A stretch of 64,000 nt of DNA from Anaerolineae bacterium. GTDB taxonomy: Bacteria > Chloroflexota > Anaerolineae > Aggregatilineales > Phototrophicaceae. The notes below the pieces were generated by a model. The model had not been told where the DNA came from, ran no database searches, and saw only the letters and a list, made by a program, of their open reading frames with translations. The stretch covers positions 124,001 to 188,000 of the forward strand of contig JAJEAA010000002.1 in NCBI GenBank assembly GCA_022824365.1, in the 5' to 3' direction. Below are positions 25,929 to 35,300 of the stretch, piece after piece (the first letter of the stretch is position 1; every line of letters starts with the position of its first letter). Made by a program: the position numbers and the translations under genes.

Positions 25929-26951
25929 CTAAGGTTGGCGAGTAAAAAGCTGATTTGCGTTATTGTAGAAGATATCCTCGATTTGGCCGTCGCGCAGGCG
26001 CATCCGCCAGCAAGCCAGGCGCAACGCGCGCAGCGACTCCAAGCCGACCAGCACCGGCCGCAGTTCGGCGTGCTTCTCCGCCAGCTTGATTTCATCGGCA
26101 TAAATCCAGTGGAAGGAATCACCGATGGCGACGCAGCGACCGCGTAAGTGACTGACCGGAAAGTCCGACCCGTAGAGCAAGCGCCCATGCCCCATGACAT
26201 CGATGATCGCCTCAAAGGCGCCAGCTTCGGTCACGGCCGATGTATCGAAGAAGACATTGTCCAATCCGCGCAAGCTTTCAATGCCCTCTATAGTATGCCA
26301 GGGATTGAAGCCGCGTCCGGCGTGAGCCAGGATCAAACGCATATCGGGGTAATGTTCACAATAGCGCCGGATGGTGTCTTGATTCAATGCGTCAGCCAAG
26401 GCGCGGTCCCGCACTATGTGCAGGGTAATGGAAAGCCCCAACTCATCGGCGACCGCGACCTGATGCTCCGGCAGATATGCTTCTATCGGCGCCGTCCAGG
26501 TGTGCTCGAGGCCGGACGCCAGCGTATGATAAGGCTTCAGCCCGACGAAGCCTTCAGCTATCACCGTCTGGTAAATCGTCTCCGCAGTCATATCGGGCGC
26601 GATGATCATCTGCCCGAAGTCGCTTTCCAGCGGCGACTCGCAAACTTCGGCGGTGACGAAGCGGTTGTTGCGCTCGCGATCGCCGGTAAAAGCCAAACCA
26701 AAGAAAAGCCCGCCGCGGGTTCGGCCCCCAGGATGAACCCACTCGATGAAGTTGTAATAGCTCGCCAGATCCAAGCGTAGCGGCATGTCTCGATAGCCAG
26801 CCGGGAGTGGATCAAAATGCGCATGACAGAAAAGATGAGCGTGCGCGTCAAAAATCCGGTCGGGCAAGAATGGCTCAATATCGCGCGCGATGAACTCGCG
26901 GTCGGCGTCCGTCAGTGACCAACGCGCCATATCATGCTTCCCAGGCGGCAT
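25929..26951 (-). CDS. amidohydrolase-2 family TIM-barrel hydrolase
   Basis: A 340-residue member of the amidohydrolase-related family (PF04909 type). FDAHAHLFCH gives the HxH metal pair, SITLHIV and ILAHAGRGF give later histidines, and LLYGSDFPVS the conserved aspartate. Known relatives are decarboxylases and lactonases as well as hydrolases, so the reaction is open; sugar lactone hydrolysis or decarboxylation would fit. It lies in a tight operon with the sialidase-like gene 11 bases upstream. Confidence 0.82.
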   Translation of the reverse strand: MPPGKHDMARWSLTDADREFIARDIEPFLPDRIFDAHAHLFCHAHFDPLPAGYRDMPLRLDLASYYNFIEWVHPGGRTRGGLFFGLAFTGDRERNNRFVTAEVCESPLESDFGQMIIAPDMTAETIYQTVIAEGFVGLKPYHTLASGLEHTWTAPIEAYLPEHQVAVADELGLSITLHIVRDRALADALNQDTIRRYCEHYPDMRLILAHAGRGFNPWHTIEGIESLRGLDNVFFDTSAVTEAGAFEAIIDVMGHGRLLYGSDFPVSHLRGRCVAIGDSFHWIYADEIKLAEKHAELRPVLVGLESLRALRLACWRMRLRDGQIEDIFYNNANQLFTRQP

Positions 26952-26962
26952 GGCGCCGTCGG

Positions 26963-28078
26963 TTACAGCGACAAGCGCGCATAGTGAATATCCATCGCCC
27001 GCTGATCGCCGGCATAATAAACGACCATGACATCGCCGTCCTCCAGCGTCTCGGCGTAGGGCAAGCCATAAGTCCAGATGCTCATATCATCCAGCGTACC
27101 GGTAGTGCCGCGCGTCTGTCTTGCCTTTTCGCTGTGCTTATATATGACGACTTCGCTGGCTGGGTCAAAGTCGGCGCAGGCATCGGCCGCGGCGCGGGCG
27201 CGGATTGAGCCGCTGCCGAAGCGATCGACCCAAGCTAGGATAATCCGCCCGTCGAGCAGCATGGCTGGATGCCCGGCTTGGTCGGCGATGCCGATGTCCT
27301 GCGCTGCCGACCAGACTCGGCCCGAATCCGAACTGACACGGCGGTGAATATTGCAATAGCGCGCGTCCAGCGTGTCGTAGACCCAGGCGAAGCTGACCAA
27401 GCGCCCGTCAACAGTCAAGCCAATGCGCTGATCCCAATTGAAGATCCGGCCAGACGGATCATAGCCAGCATCGCTCGGCGCGTCCCAACTCAGTCCGCCG
27501 TCGTAAGAGCGCAGCGCGACGACGCGCTGATACCACTTGGAGTCGTCTTCGTAGCGCTTGTTGGTCTCAACCGAGAGCAGCAAGGCGCCGTCAGGGAGCT
27601 TGATCAAGGGGTTGGTTAAGCTGGGCGGTCCAATATCGGCGGGCAATTCCACCTGTCGCCAAGCGCTCCAACTACGCCCGCCATCAAACGAATCCGCCAG
27701 AAAGATGCCCATCGGCAGGCAGCCCTCCGTGCGGGGATTGAAGAGCGGCGCGCCCGGATGCGTCTCGCGGTCGATCCACATCGACGCCGCCAGCAGATGA
27801 CCCTCATTGATCTCGGTCAGATAAACGACGCGTAAAGAACTCCCCGCGCCCCCAACTTTCGCTGCCGGAAATTCGCTATCAATGCGACCCCAGCGCCGCC
27901 CGCCGTCAAGAGAGCGATACAATTCAACCCATTCATCGGCGCAGTCTTTATCCGACCCGCGCCGGCAAGTCAGCAGCAGCGACCCATCGCGACAGGCCAG
28001 CAGCGCCGGAAAAGTAAAAACAGCGCGATCCGTCCCGGGCGCGCTTTGGGTGATGGCGCCTGCGTCAACGATCCTCAT
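26963..28078 (-). CDS. sialidase/neuraminidase-like BNR-repeat protein
   Basis: A 371-residue six-bladed propeller protein. Asp-box repeats are visible: SLDGGRRWG, SFDGGRSWS, SYDGGLSWD and SSDSGRVWS. The N-terminus RAVFTFPALLACRDGSLLL is sialidase-like. No signal peptide is present, so if active it works inside the cell on imported glycosides. The combination with a DapA/NanA-family aldolase suggests breakdown of a sialic-acid-like or other keto-sugar, but classical sialidase catalytic residues were not all located. Its start overlaps the aminotransferase stop by four bases. Confidence 0.75.
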   Translation of the reverse strand: MRIVDAGAITQSAPGTDRAVFTFPALLACRDGSLLLTCRRGSDKDCADEWVELYRSLDGGRRWGRIDSEFPAAKVGGAGSSLRVVYLTEINEGHLLAASMWIDRETHPGAPLFNPRTEGCLPMGIFLADSFDGGRSWSAWRQVELPADIGPPSLTNPLIKLPDGALLLSVETNKRYEDDSKWYQRVVALRSYDGGLSWDAPSDAGYDPSGRIFNWDQRIGLTVDGRLVSFAWVYDTLDARYCNIHRRVSSDSGRVWSAAQDIGIADQAGHPAMLLDGRIILAWVDRFGSGSIRARAAADACADFDPASEVVIYKHSEKARQTRGTTGTLDDMSIWTYGLPYAETLEDGDVMVVYYAGDQRAMDIHYARLSL

Positions 28079-29412
28079 CGCACTAGCCGGCGAAACGGTT
28101 CTTTAGTCAAGTCGCTCTCCAACAGCTGTTGCAGATCGCCGCTATCCAAGCCGCTTTTGATCAGGGCGAAAGCTTCGGCAGCGCAATCCGCCGTCCGCTC
28201 TATATCTTCCAGACTGTGCGCCAGGGTCGCCTTGAAGCTCATATTGCAGTGAATGCCGCGGCGCGCCATCTCCTGGATAAAGATGGTGTTGGCGACCGGG
28301 CGCAGGCTTTCCTCCGGCAAGTCCAAATGAATCCCCGGATTCCAAAACATGCCGCCGCATGAACCCGCCATACCGGCTTCGCGCAGCGCCTGATTCAGAC
28401 GGTTGATGAGTTCCCTGCCGATTGCCTCGAAGCGCTGGGCGGAATTGCGCCGTTCGAGTTCGCGTATGGTCCTCAGGCTTGCCGCCAGGCCGAGGTTGTC
28501 GCTCCAATACGAACTCGAAATGAACATGCGGCTGGCTGGTTCCATCACGGCGCGCGAACCGACCACCGCGCCCATTGGATAGCCGTTGGACATCGCCTTC
28601 GCCAGCACAGTCATATCGGGCGTCACGCCCAGGTAGGCTTGCACGCCACCGATCCGCGGGCGAAAACCACAGGAGACTTCGTCAAAAATTAGCACGGCGC
28701 CATGTATCCGCGCCAGTTGCTGCACGCCTTCCAGATAACCCGGCGGCGGCGGCTCCGAACGCATCGGCTCCATCATGATTGCCGCCACCTCGCCTTCATG
28801 CGCCCGCAGTAGAGCGCGCAGCTCGGCCAAATCACCCCAGACGAAGGGCAGAGCCGTGCCCGCCAATTCTGACGGCACGCCGATCGGCTCAATGCCGGCG
28901 AAGGGAAACTCCCCGCTCTCAGGATCAACCAGATAATTGGCTGACTGGTACCAATCGTGCCAGCCATGATAACCACTGAAGAGGATCAGGCTCCGGCCAG
29001 TGGCGCCACGGGCGATGCGCGCCGCCGCCGCGTTTGCCTCGCCGCCGCCTTTGGTATAACGCGCCATCTCCGAGCTGGGAATGACCTCGTTGAGCAATTC
29101 GGCCAGTTCGATCTCCAGGGCGCTGTTGAGTGTGAAGATGCTGCCCCGGTCGATCTGCGCCTTGACCGCGCCGTCGACGGCATCGTCCGCATGGCCCAGG
29201 ATGACAGCGCCAACCGCGTTGACCCAGTCGATGTACTCATTTTCATCCACATCGATAAAGCGCGCGCCCTTGGCTCGGCTGGCGTATATCGGGCTGTTTC
29301 CATGCGCGAACTGGCTTGACCGCCGGCTTATCAACTGCGTCCGCCCAGGTATAAGCGCTTCCGCTCGCCGGTAAAGCTCCAGGGATCGCGCCACGCGTTC
29401 CTGATCTGGCAT
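28075..29412 (-). CDS. class III aminotransferase (GSA aminomutase-like)
   Basis: A 445-residue PLP enzyme of the class III aminotransferase family, closest in look to glutamate-1-semialdehyde 2,1-aminomutases. NAVGAVILGHADD, YTKGGGEANAAA, LIFDEVSCGFR (PLP aspartate) and LAKAMSNGYPMGAV (Schiff-base lysine) are present. Being first in a catabolic operon rather than near haem genes, it is more likely a transaminase or aminomutase of an amino-sugar or amino-acid intermediate. GGAGTCCCAT lies before the ATG. Confidence 0.88.
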   Translation of the reverse strand: MPDQERVARSLELYRRAEALIPGRTQLISRRSSQFAHGNSPIYASRAKGARFIDVDENEYIDWVNAVGAVILGHADDAVDGAVKAQIDRGSIFTLNSALEIELAELLNEVIPSSEMARYTKGGGEANAAAARIARGATGRSLILFSGYHGWHDWYQSANYLVDPESGEFPFAGIEPIGVPSELAGTALPFVWGDLAELRALLRAHEGEVAAIMMEPMRSEPPPPGYLEGVQQLARIHGAVLIFDEVSCGFRPRIGGVQAYLGVTPDMTVLAKAMSNGYPMGAVVGSRAVMEPASRMFISSSYWSDNLGLAASLRTIRELERRNSAQRFEAIGRELINRLNQALREAGMAGSCGGMFWNPGIHLDLPEESLRPVANTIFIQEMARRGIHCNMSFKATLAHSLEDIERTADCAAEAFALIKSGLDSGDLQQLLESDLTKEPFRRLVR

Positions 29413-29810
29413 ATGGGACTCCTATGCTTCGTCCACACAACTTAAAATAACGCGCAAAACGCACGCTGCAAATGCTATATTTCTGGGGAGTGGTGAATAG
29501 GCGGTTATGAATACCGTGCCAAGCAAACAAGAAACCTCTGAGCCCTCAGTAGAACCAACAAAGTAATGAGAAAATATTGCAAGGTAAAGAGAATGGCAAA
29601 AACCGAAATCATTGTAGGGGCGACTCTGTGAGTCGCCCGCGTACAACATCCACTACATTTCATTTGTCGCATGACTAACTTGGTTTTACTTCTGTGTTCT
29701 CTGTGGTGAAAAAACCTGTGTCGTCTTCGCTAAGAGGGATTTATCCGCGATGTTCACCACTCCCGTCTGCGCGCCCCTCAGTGGCAATGCTTCTTGTGTT
29801 TCAATCAAAA
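29413..29810. other. non-coding stretch with short dispersed-repeat sequences
   Basis: No gene is supported. A plus-strand TGCTATATT (29473-29481) looks like an orphan extended -10. GGGCGACTC-TGT-GAGTCGCCC (29618-29638) is a perfect 9-bp hairpin of the REP-like kind seen scattered in Chloroflexota and other genomes. The following TCTGTGTTCTCTGTGGTGAA stretch (around 29690-29710) also resembles a widespread low-complexity intergenic repeat. Confidence 0.45.
29618..29638. repeat. REP-like perfect hairpin
   Basis: Two 9-base arms are fully complementary around a 3-base TGT loop. There is no T-run on either side, so it is more likely a dispersed palindromic element than a terminator. Confidence 0.5.
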
Positions 29811-29827
29811 AGGATTTACCTCCTCGC

Positions 29828-29868
29828 GAACATTTGGTCTACCATTCCCCACCCTAGCCTGCTATAAT
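29828..29868 (+). promoter_or_regulatory. promoter A with LexA-like box
   Basis: GAACATTTGGTC (29828-29839) resembles the GAAC-N4-GTTC operator of Gram-positive LexA. TACCAT (29840-29845) and TATAAT (29863-29868) are 17 bases apart, with TGC completing an extended -10. The same arrangement and spacing occurs at 54154-54194. It reads toward the FemAB gene about 575 bases away. Confidence 0.55.
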
Positions 29869-29930
29869 TGTCCCATGAATGCCTGCGCCCGTATCTCGAC
29901 CGTCCCCTGCCTGTCCGCCTCGCCGCTTGG

Positions 29931-29956
29931 CCAGATGGCCAGATGGCCAAAAAAAC
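29931..29956 (+). repeat. octamer repeat plus A-tract, copy A
   Basis: Two tandem CCAGATGG octamers are followed by CCAAAAAAAC. A near copy (CCAGATTG twice, then CC and eight A) is at 54234-54260 downstream of the matching promoter B. Confidence 0.6.
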
Positions 29957-30020
29957 ATTTGCGCGTCGAAGTGGCCGCGACTACCAGAATCTCTCGAACA
30001 AAATATAGTTCTCTTTCCGA

Positions 30021-30044
30021 GAAAAACTTCCGAAAACATTTCCC
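30021..30044 (+). repeat. A-rich leader element, copy 2
   Basis: GAAAAACTTCCG then AAAACATTTCCC matches 20 of 24 bases of the minus-strand element in the binding-protein leader at 12194-12217. Function unknown. Confidence 0.4.
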
Positions 30045-30185
30045 AACAACCTCGCGGCGCGCTGTCCCGATCCCTGCCCCTAGCATCCTGCAATCCAGAA
30101 TCAAAGCAACTCTACATGATTGTTCAAATATCTCTCCCGATTTCGAGTCCATATCAATACTGCAAGGGGATAACGAGCATACTTG

Positions 30186-30361
30186 GCTTGTCCTTTGCTT
30201 GTCCAATACTTATCCGATACTTATCCGATACTTATCCAATACTTATCCGATACTTATCCGATACTTATCCGATGCTTATCCGATGCTTATCCGATGCTTA
30301 TCCGATGCTTATCCGATGCTTATCCGATGCTTATCCTTTATTGGTCCTTTTATGTCCTTTT
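30186..30361 (+). repeat. 11-bp tandem repeat array, about 16 units
   Basis: Near-perfect units of ACTTATCCGAT (30208-30273, one with AAT) pass into GCTTATCCGAT units (30274-30328) without change of phase. Decayed units flank them on both sides (GCTTGTCCTTT and GCTTGTCCAAT before; GCTTATCCTTT, ATTGGTCCTTT and TATGTCCTTTT after), so 176 bases hold 16 periods. Eleven bases are close to one turn of B-DNA. The array lies between promoter A and the FemAB gene. Repeat peptides read from it (LSDTYPILIR) are not taken as protein. Confidence 0.9.
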
Positions 30362-30443
30362 TTCATCTTTTTTCATCCTGCTTTCTTGGGATCCGCCTGC
30401 GCGCGCGGCATACTCGGTTCTACTGGGAAGGACGCCGAACATC

Positions 30444-31505
30444 CTGAAGATCTATGAGATTCATCAGCGCGACCGCTGGAACGACGCCCTGCGGCAACTG
30501 CCCTACGCCCATATTCTGCAATCCTGGGAATGGGGCGAGTTCAAACGCGTGACCGGCGGCTGGAGTATCGAACGCCTGGCATTTGAGCGCGATGGCGCTG
30601 TCGTGGCGATAGCGAGCCTGGCGACGCGTACGATGGGACCGCTGAAAGTGATGGTGGTCAGCAAGGGTCCCGCGCTTGATTACAGCGATATCGACCTGGC
30701 GCGTGAAGTATTCGACGAGCTAGCGCGGCGCGCAAAAGGCTTTGGCGTCATCTGGCTTAAGATTGACCCCGATGTCATCGCCGCGACCGGCCTGCCGGCC
30801 AGCGCCGACGAACGCCAGGACGAGCGCGGCAACCAGGTAATTGACTTGCTCAAGTCGGGTGGCTGGCGCTTTTCCGATTCCCAAGTGCAGTTTCGCAATA
30901 CACTGACGATCGATCTGAGCCGCAGCGAGGATGAACTGCTCGCGGCGATGAGCGGCAACACCCGCCGCAAAGTACGACTTGCCCAGAAGAAGGGCGTGGA
31001 GATCCGACCGGCGACGGTGGAGGATCTTCCCCTGCTCTATCAACTGTATCGCGTCACCGGCGAGCGCGACAAGTTCTTGATCCGACCGCTCGAATATTAT
31101 CAGCGCGCCTGGCGGGAGTTCATGTCGGCCGGGCTGGCGCATGGCTTGATCGCGGAATATCGCGGCCAAGCTTTAGCCCACGTCATCCTGTTTCACTTCG
31201 GGCGGAAATGCTGGTACTTCTACGGCGCTTCTTCAAATGAAGAGCGCGGACGCATGCCCAATTACGCCCTGCAATGGGAGGCGATAAAGTGGGCACAGGC
31301 GCAAGGCTACGCCGTCTACGATATGTGGGGCGCGCCTGACGTCTTTGACGAAAGCGATAGAATGTGGGGCGTCTATCAATTCAAACGCGGCTTTCGCGGG
31401 CAACTGGTAAGGCATATCGGCGCTTGGGATTTTGCGCCCCAGCCCTGGCTGTATCATACTTATGCTGGCGTCATGCCGCGGCTGTTGAGCTTGATGAGGC
31501 ACTAG
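30444..31505 (+). CDS. FemAB-family peptidyltransferase
   Basis: Homology-like sequence begins at KIYEIHQRDRWNDALRQLP, just after the repeat array. No ATG, GTG or TTG is available there. A GGGAAGGA at 30425-30432 best serves the CTG at 30444, eleven bases downstream; this start is an inference. The about 353-residue product shows two GNAT-like halves with HILQSWEWGEFKR, NTRRKVRLAQKKG, CWYFYGASSNEERGRMPN and YDMWGAPD. It should transfer an amino acid from tRNA to the peptidoglycan precursor in the cytoplasm. It is a paralogue of the gene at 1-834 and lies 10 bases before the dioxygenase gene. Confidence 0.85.
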   Translation: MKIYEIHQRDRWNDALRQLPYAHILQSWEWGEFKRVTGGWSIERLAFERDGAVVAIASLATRTMGPLKVMVVSKGPALDYSDIDLAREVFDELARRAKGFGVIWLKIDPDVIAATGLPASADERQDERGNQVIDLLKSGGWRFSDSQVQFRNTLTIDLSRSEDELLAAMSGNTRRKVRLAQKKGVEIRPATVEDLPLLYQLYRVTGERDKFLIRPLEYYQRAWREFMSAGLAHGLIAEYRGQALAHVILFHFGRKCWYFYGASSNEERGRMPNYALQWEAIKWAQAQGYAVYDMWGAPDVFDESDRMWGVYQFKRGFRGQLVRHIGAWDFAPQPWLYHTYAGVMPRLLSLMRH

Positions 31506-31515
31506 GAGATGCAAG

Positions 31516-32328
31516 ATGGTTGAAGACAGGCTGGTCAAAGAATTTCACGATGTCGGTTACGTCGTGGCGCGCGGTATATTTGCGCCGGACGAAATCGAGC
31601 GCATCAAGTCGCGCTTCATGGCGCTGAACCGCGCCGGTCATGGCTACGAAGGCGATCGGAATACGCTGCTGGGCGATGATGACCCGCTGAAAGCGTACCC
31701 GCGGCTCGTACATCCGCATCGCTTCGACAGCTTCTCGCTGGACTGGCTGCTGGATGAGCGCCTGCGCCGCTGGACCACCGCCCTGCTCGGCCGCGAACCC
31801 TATGCCGCGCAGACGATGTTCTACTACAAGCCGCCGGGCGCGCGCGGTCAAGCGCTACATCAAGATCAGACGCCGCTGAGAGTGCATCCGGGCACCTGCC
31901 TGGCCGCCTGGATGGCGGTAGACGACTGCGATGAAGAAAACGGCTGCTTGCAAATCGTTCCGCGAACGCATGACTTGCCAAGGCTTTGCACGATTGACGC
32001 CGATACTGCCCAGAGCTTCAGCGCCTCAACCGTGCCGCTGCCGCCGGGCAGTGAAGCCGCGCCCGTCATTATGAAGGCCGGCGATGTCGTCTTCTTCAAC
32101 GGCCAAGTCATCCACGGCAGCTATCCCAATACCAGCAAGACCCGCTTCCGCCGCGCTCTCATCGCCCATTATGTCGTCGGCGAAGCGGAGAAGGTCGCCG
32201 AGTTCTATCACCCGCTGCTGACATTTGACGGCGAAGTGGCGGATCTACAAGTGAGCGACAAAGGCGGCCCCTGCGGCATTTTCGTTGACGAGGATGCTTC
32301 CGCTGTTAAGATGGTTGATCCCGCTTAA
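31516..32328 (+). CDS. phytanoyl-CoA dioxygenase (PhyH) family protein
   Basis: A 270-residue Fe(II)/2-oxoglutarate-dependent oxygenase. The metal triad is His115 and Asp117 (LHQDQTP) with His200 (VIHGSYPN), and Arg210 fits the 2-oxoglutarate carboxylate. It hydroxylates an unidentified small molecule in the cytoplasm. AGGAG precedes its ATG and it follows FemAB by ten bases, so the two are co-transcribed. Its stop is only seven bases from the stop of the convergent macroglobulin gene. Whether it modifies an amino acid used by FemAB is only an idea. Confidence 0.85.
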   Translation: MVEDRLVKEFHDVGYVVARGIFAPDEIERIKSRFMALNRAGHGYEGDRNTLLGDDDPLKAYPRLVHPHRFDSFSLDWLLDERLRRWTTALLGREPYAAQTMFYYKPPGARGQALHQDQTPLRVHPGTCLAAWMAVDDCDEENGCLQIVPRTHDLPRLCTIDADTAQSFSASTVPLPPGSEAAPVIMKAGDVVFFNGQVIHGSYPNTSKTRFRRALIAHYVVGEAEKVAEFYHPLLTFDGEVADLQVSDKGGPCGIFVDEDASAVKMVDPA

Positions 32329-32335
32329 GGACAGC

Positions 32336-35300
32336 TTATTTGGCAACGGTAAATCTAGCTCCATCGCCGCGCCCATAAACTTCCGGGAAATAGAGCGCTT
32401 GGGCGACCGGCGGGATCACGTTGAACTCGCCAACGACGGTCGGGCGGATTGTGTAGATGAATTCGTAAACCCCCGGCGGCAGAGCGCTGGCATAAATGAC
32501 AGCTCTCTCGTCGTGGAACTCGATGTGATCAAAGTGCCACCAGCCCCAGCCCTGCTCGCGCGGATCAAGGCGCTGGCTCCGCGGCATAGCCCCAAGCTGC
32601 GGGCTTATCGCCAAATCAGGATTCACCGCCTCCGCGCCGGCCGGGAAGAAGTCTTCGATCACGACATAGCGCAGTGTGTTAGGCACGGTAATCCGTAGGC
32701 GCCCCTGAACAGTGCCTCCGATGGAAGCGCCGGTCACAGGCGAGCCCGATTCGTCCTCCGGCAGGCTATAAGTCCGCGATACTTCAATGCCTTGACTGTA
32801 TGCCTCTACTCGGTCAACCGGAACATCGAGATTCAGATGCGCCGTGTAGTAGAGAACACCCGCGCCTTCATCGCGCTGGAATTCGACGATATTGCTTTCG
32901 CGCTCCTTCAAGTCGGCCAGGTCAATGCTTATCGCGTCGGCAACCAGCGCGTTCTCGGGCATGGCAAGATCCCGCAAGAGCTCAGCATCGTTCACAGCGA
33001 CGCTATAGACGTAATCGGGTTTGAGTTCGCCACTGAACAGCATCCAGTCGGTCAGCGCGATGATCGACCAGGTATTCTCCTGTGATGACGGCCAATAACC
33101 ATTCCCGTCCCGCGCCGTGACTAGACGCCTGACGATATTCGGCAGAAGATCGCTCTCCGGGCGGAGCTTGAGCAGCGCAGTCAGCGCCAGCGCCGTCGAC
33201 CGGATATCAGTTGACCAATTCCAGCGGTCTTCGTAGGTCTCCTCAAAGAAGGCGCCGCTCGCGCGCAGAACCGCCCGATTGAGCATGAGCTGCGTCAGCG
33301 CGTCCAGCCGCAAGTGATCCGCCGGATTGATTCGATGAAGCGTCAAAGCCAGAAAGGCAGTCGCGTCCAGATTAAGGCGATCGCGACTTTCGTAGAGTGT
33401 CGTGCTGCGGGCGATATCGGGCGCGCCCGATTCAGCCAGGGCGTACAAGAGAAAAGCCTGCCGATTTAATTGCCACTGCTCGATCTCCAGCGAAGGCCTG
33501 ATAAGTTGCTCCCGTAGGTAGCGCTGCGCCCGCCGGATGACGTTGGCGTCGACCGGATAGCCTTGCGTTTCCGCCACAGCCAAGCCAATAAGGGCATAAG
33601 CGGAGGTCATGGCATCCGCCTCCGGATAAGCGCACCAACTCCAGCCTCCATTCGCAAGCTGCCGCCCATACAATGTCTGCAAGCCATCCGACGCCAACTC
33701 ATCCAGCTTGTTCTCGAGCGTCGGCCGCGACAGAGCCAATTCTTTCAGGGCGCGGTATGAGACGATGTTTGGCAAGAAACGGTTGACGACTGCCGAGTTG
33801 CATTCGCTGAATCGCCGTGTTTCCGCGTCCAGGAAGGTCAAGCTCTGGTTGGTCAGGCCGGCGAGCGACTTGTCGAGGCGAATATCGATGCGGCCGACGG
33901 CCGCATCGAAACCGCGCGGCAGCCTGACCGCTTCCGAACGCGAGCCCGCTTCAGCAAGTTGACCAGCCGCGCCAACCGTCTCCCTTACATCGTATCGGTA
34001 TACTGGCAGTCTGCCTTCGTCATCGCTGCTCACGGGAGAAATGCTGGCGTCAGCGAATGCGCCATCCACGCTGCGCGCGACAAAAACTGGCGCGACCGAA
34101 GCCACATCCGCCACCCCCGCCGTCCATGTCACCCGCTGCCGTCCGCCGGCGGGTATCGTCACTGTCTGGACTTGATCGACCGACGCTGACAGCTCCAGCC
34201 CGGAGAAGCTTTCAAGCGAAACGATGGCGCTGATATCCTGACCGGTGTTGTTGTTCACCAACGCCGCCAACTGCGCGCTGTCGCCGACGACAAAGAAACG
34301 CGGCGTCACGGGCCGAATAAGCAGCGGACGTGTGCTGATCAGGTCGAAAGTCTTTTCGCCAACCAGCAGCCTGCCGTCCCGCCCCGCGGTCAAGGCGCGC
34401 GCGTCCAGCCGCCAGGTCGTCAGATTGTCCGGCAGTCGCGCCTCAACCACCGCTTCGCCGTTGGCGTCGGTGATCACGCTTGGGTTCCAATAAGCCGTAT
34501 CGATGAACTCTCCGCGCAGATCTACAATGCCCGACTCGAAGATACCACCGCCGCCGCCCTTCCGCTCCGACACGCTGGCGGTGAAGGCTTCGGCGCTCAC
34601 GATTAGCGAGCTTGAACTGCGCACGCTTAGTTCCTGAGGTCCATAGAAAAATTCCAGTATCGGCTCGCTATTGCGCTCGCCCACCGATAGCGCCGCCAGG
34701 TCAGTCACGCCGATGCCGACCTCAGCCGTCACCGGCTCGCCGCGATAATCCGTCACACGCAACCGGTATTCGATATAGTCTTGAGGCGCGGCGACATCGG
34801 TATCGGCGCTAATGTCGATATTCAGCGCTTTCTGGTCAATATCAACCAGCAGTTGCGTCATGCCCGCGCGCCAGGACACCGTCTCATGATTGGCGTCGCG
34901 GGGCTTCACGAGAAAGACGTTAACGAATATGTTGGGCGCGTACCGCGGCAGAATCTCGAATTCGTAGATCTGCGAATTGCTGTTTAGGCTGACGCGTTCG
35001 GTGCTGAGGACATCTCCGCGCTCGATGCTGATCAGAGCCTCCGCCCGCCCTTGAAACGGCGAGGCGATCAAGATTTTCGCGCGGTCGCCAACGCTGTAGT
35101 TCGTCGATTCCGGCACGAGCTGAATGGTGTTGTTGTTTTCCTGCCGCCAACTCACATAGTCCGCCCCGGATACCCAGGCATAGGTAGCAGCGCGCGCCTG
35201 AAAACCGGCCGCATCGCGGGTGGATACAATGATCTTGTAGATGCCGCCATTCGGGGGCCGGTAGACGAAACTTGTTCGTCCATCGTCGGCGGTTGTCGCG

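Noticed and set aside
30186-30361. CRISPR array
   Set aside because: Units are 11 bases, directly tandem with no spacers, and no cas genes are near.
30183-30440. Protein extension with LSDTYPILIR-type repeats before the FemAB domain
   Set aside because: The repeats come from 11-bp DNA units that stay open in several frames; peptide repetition is a by-product. The FemAB homology starts after the array.
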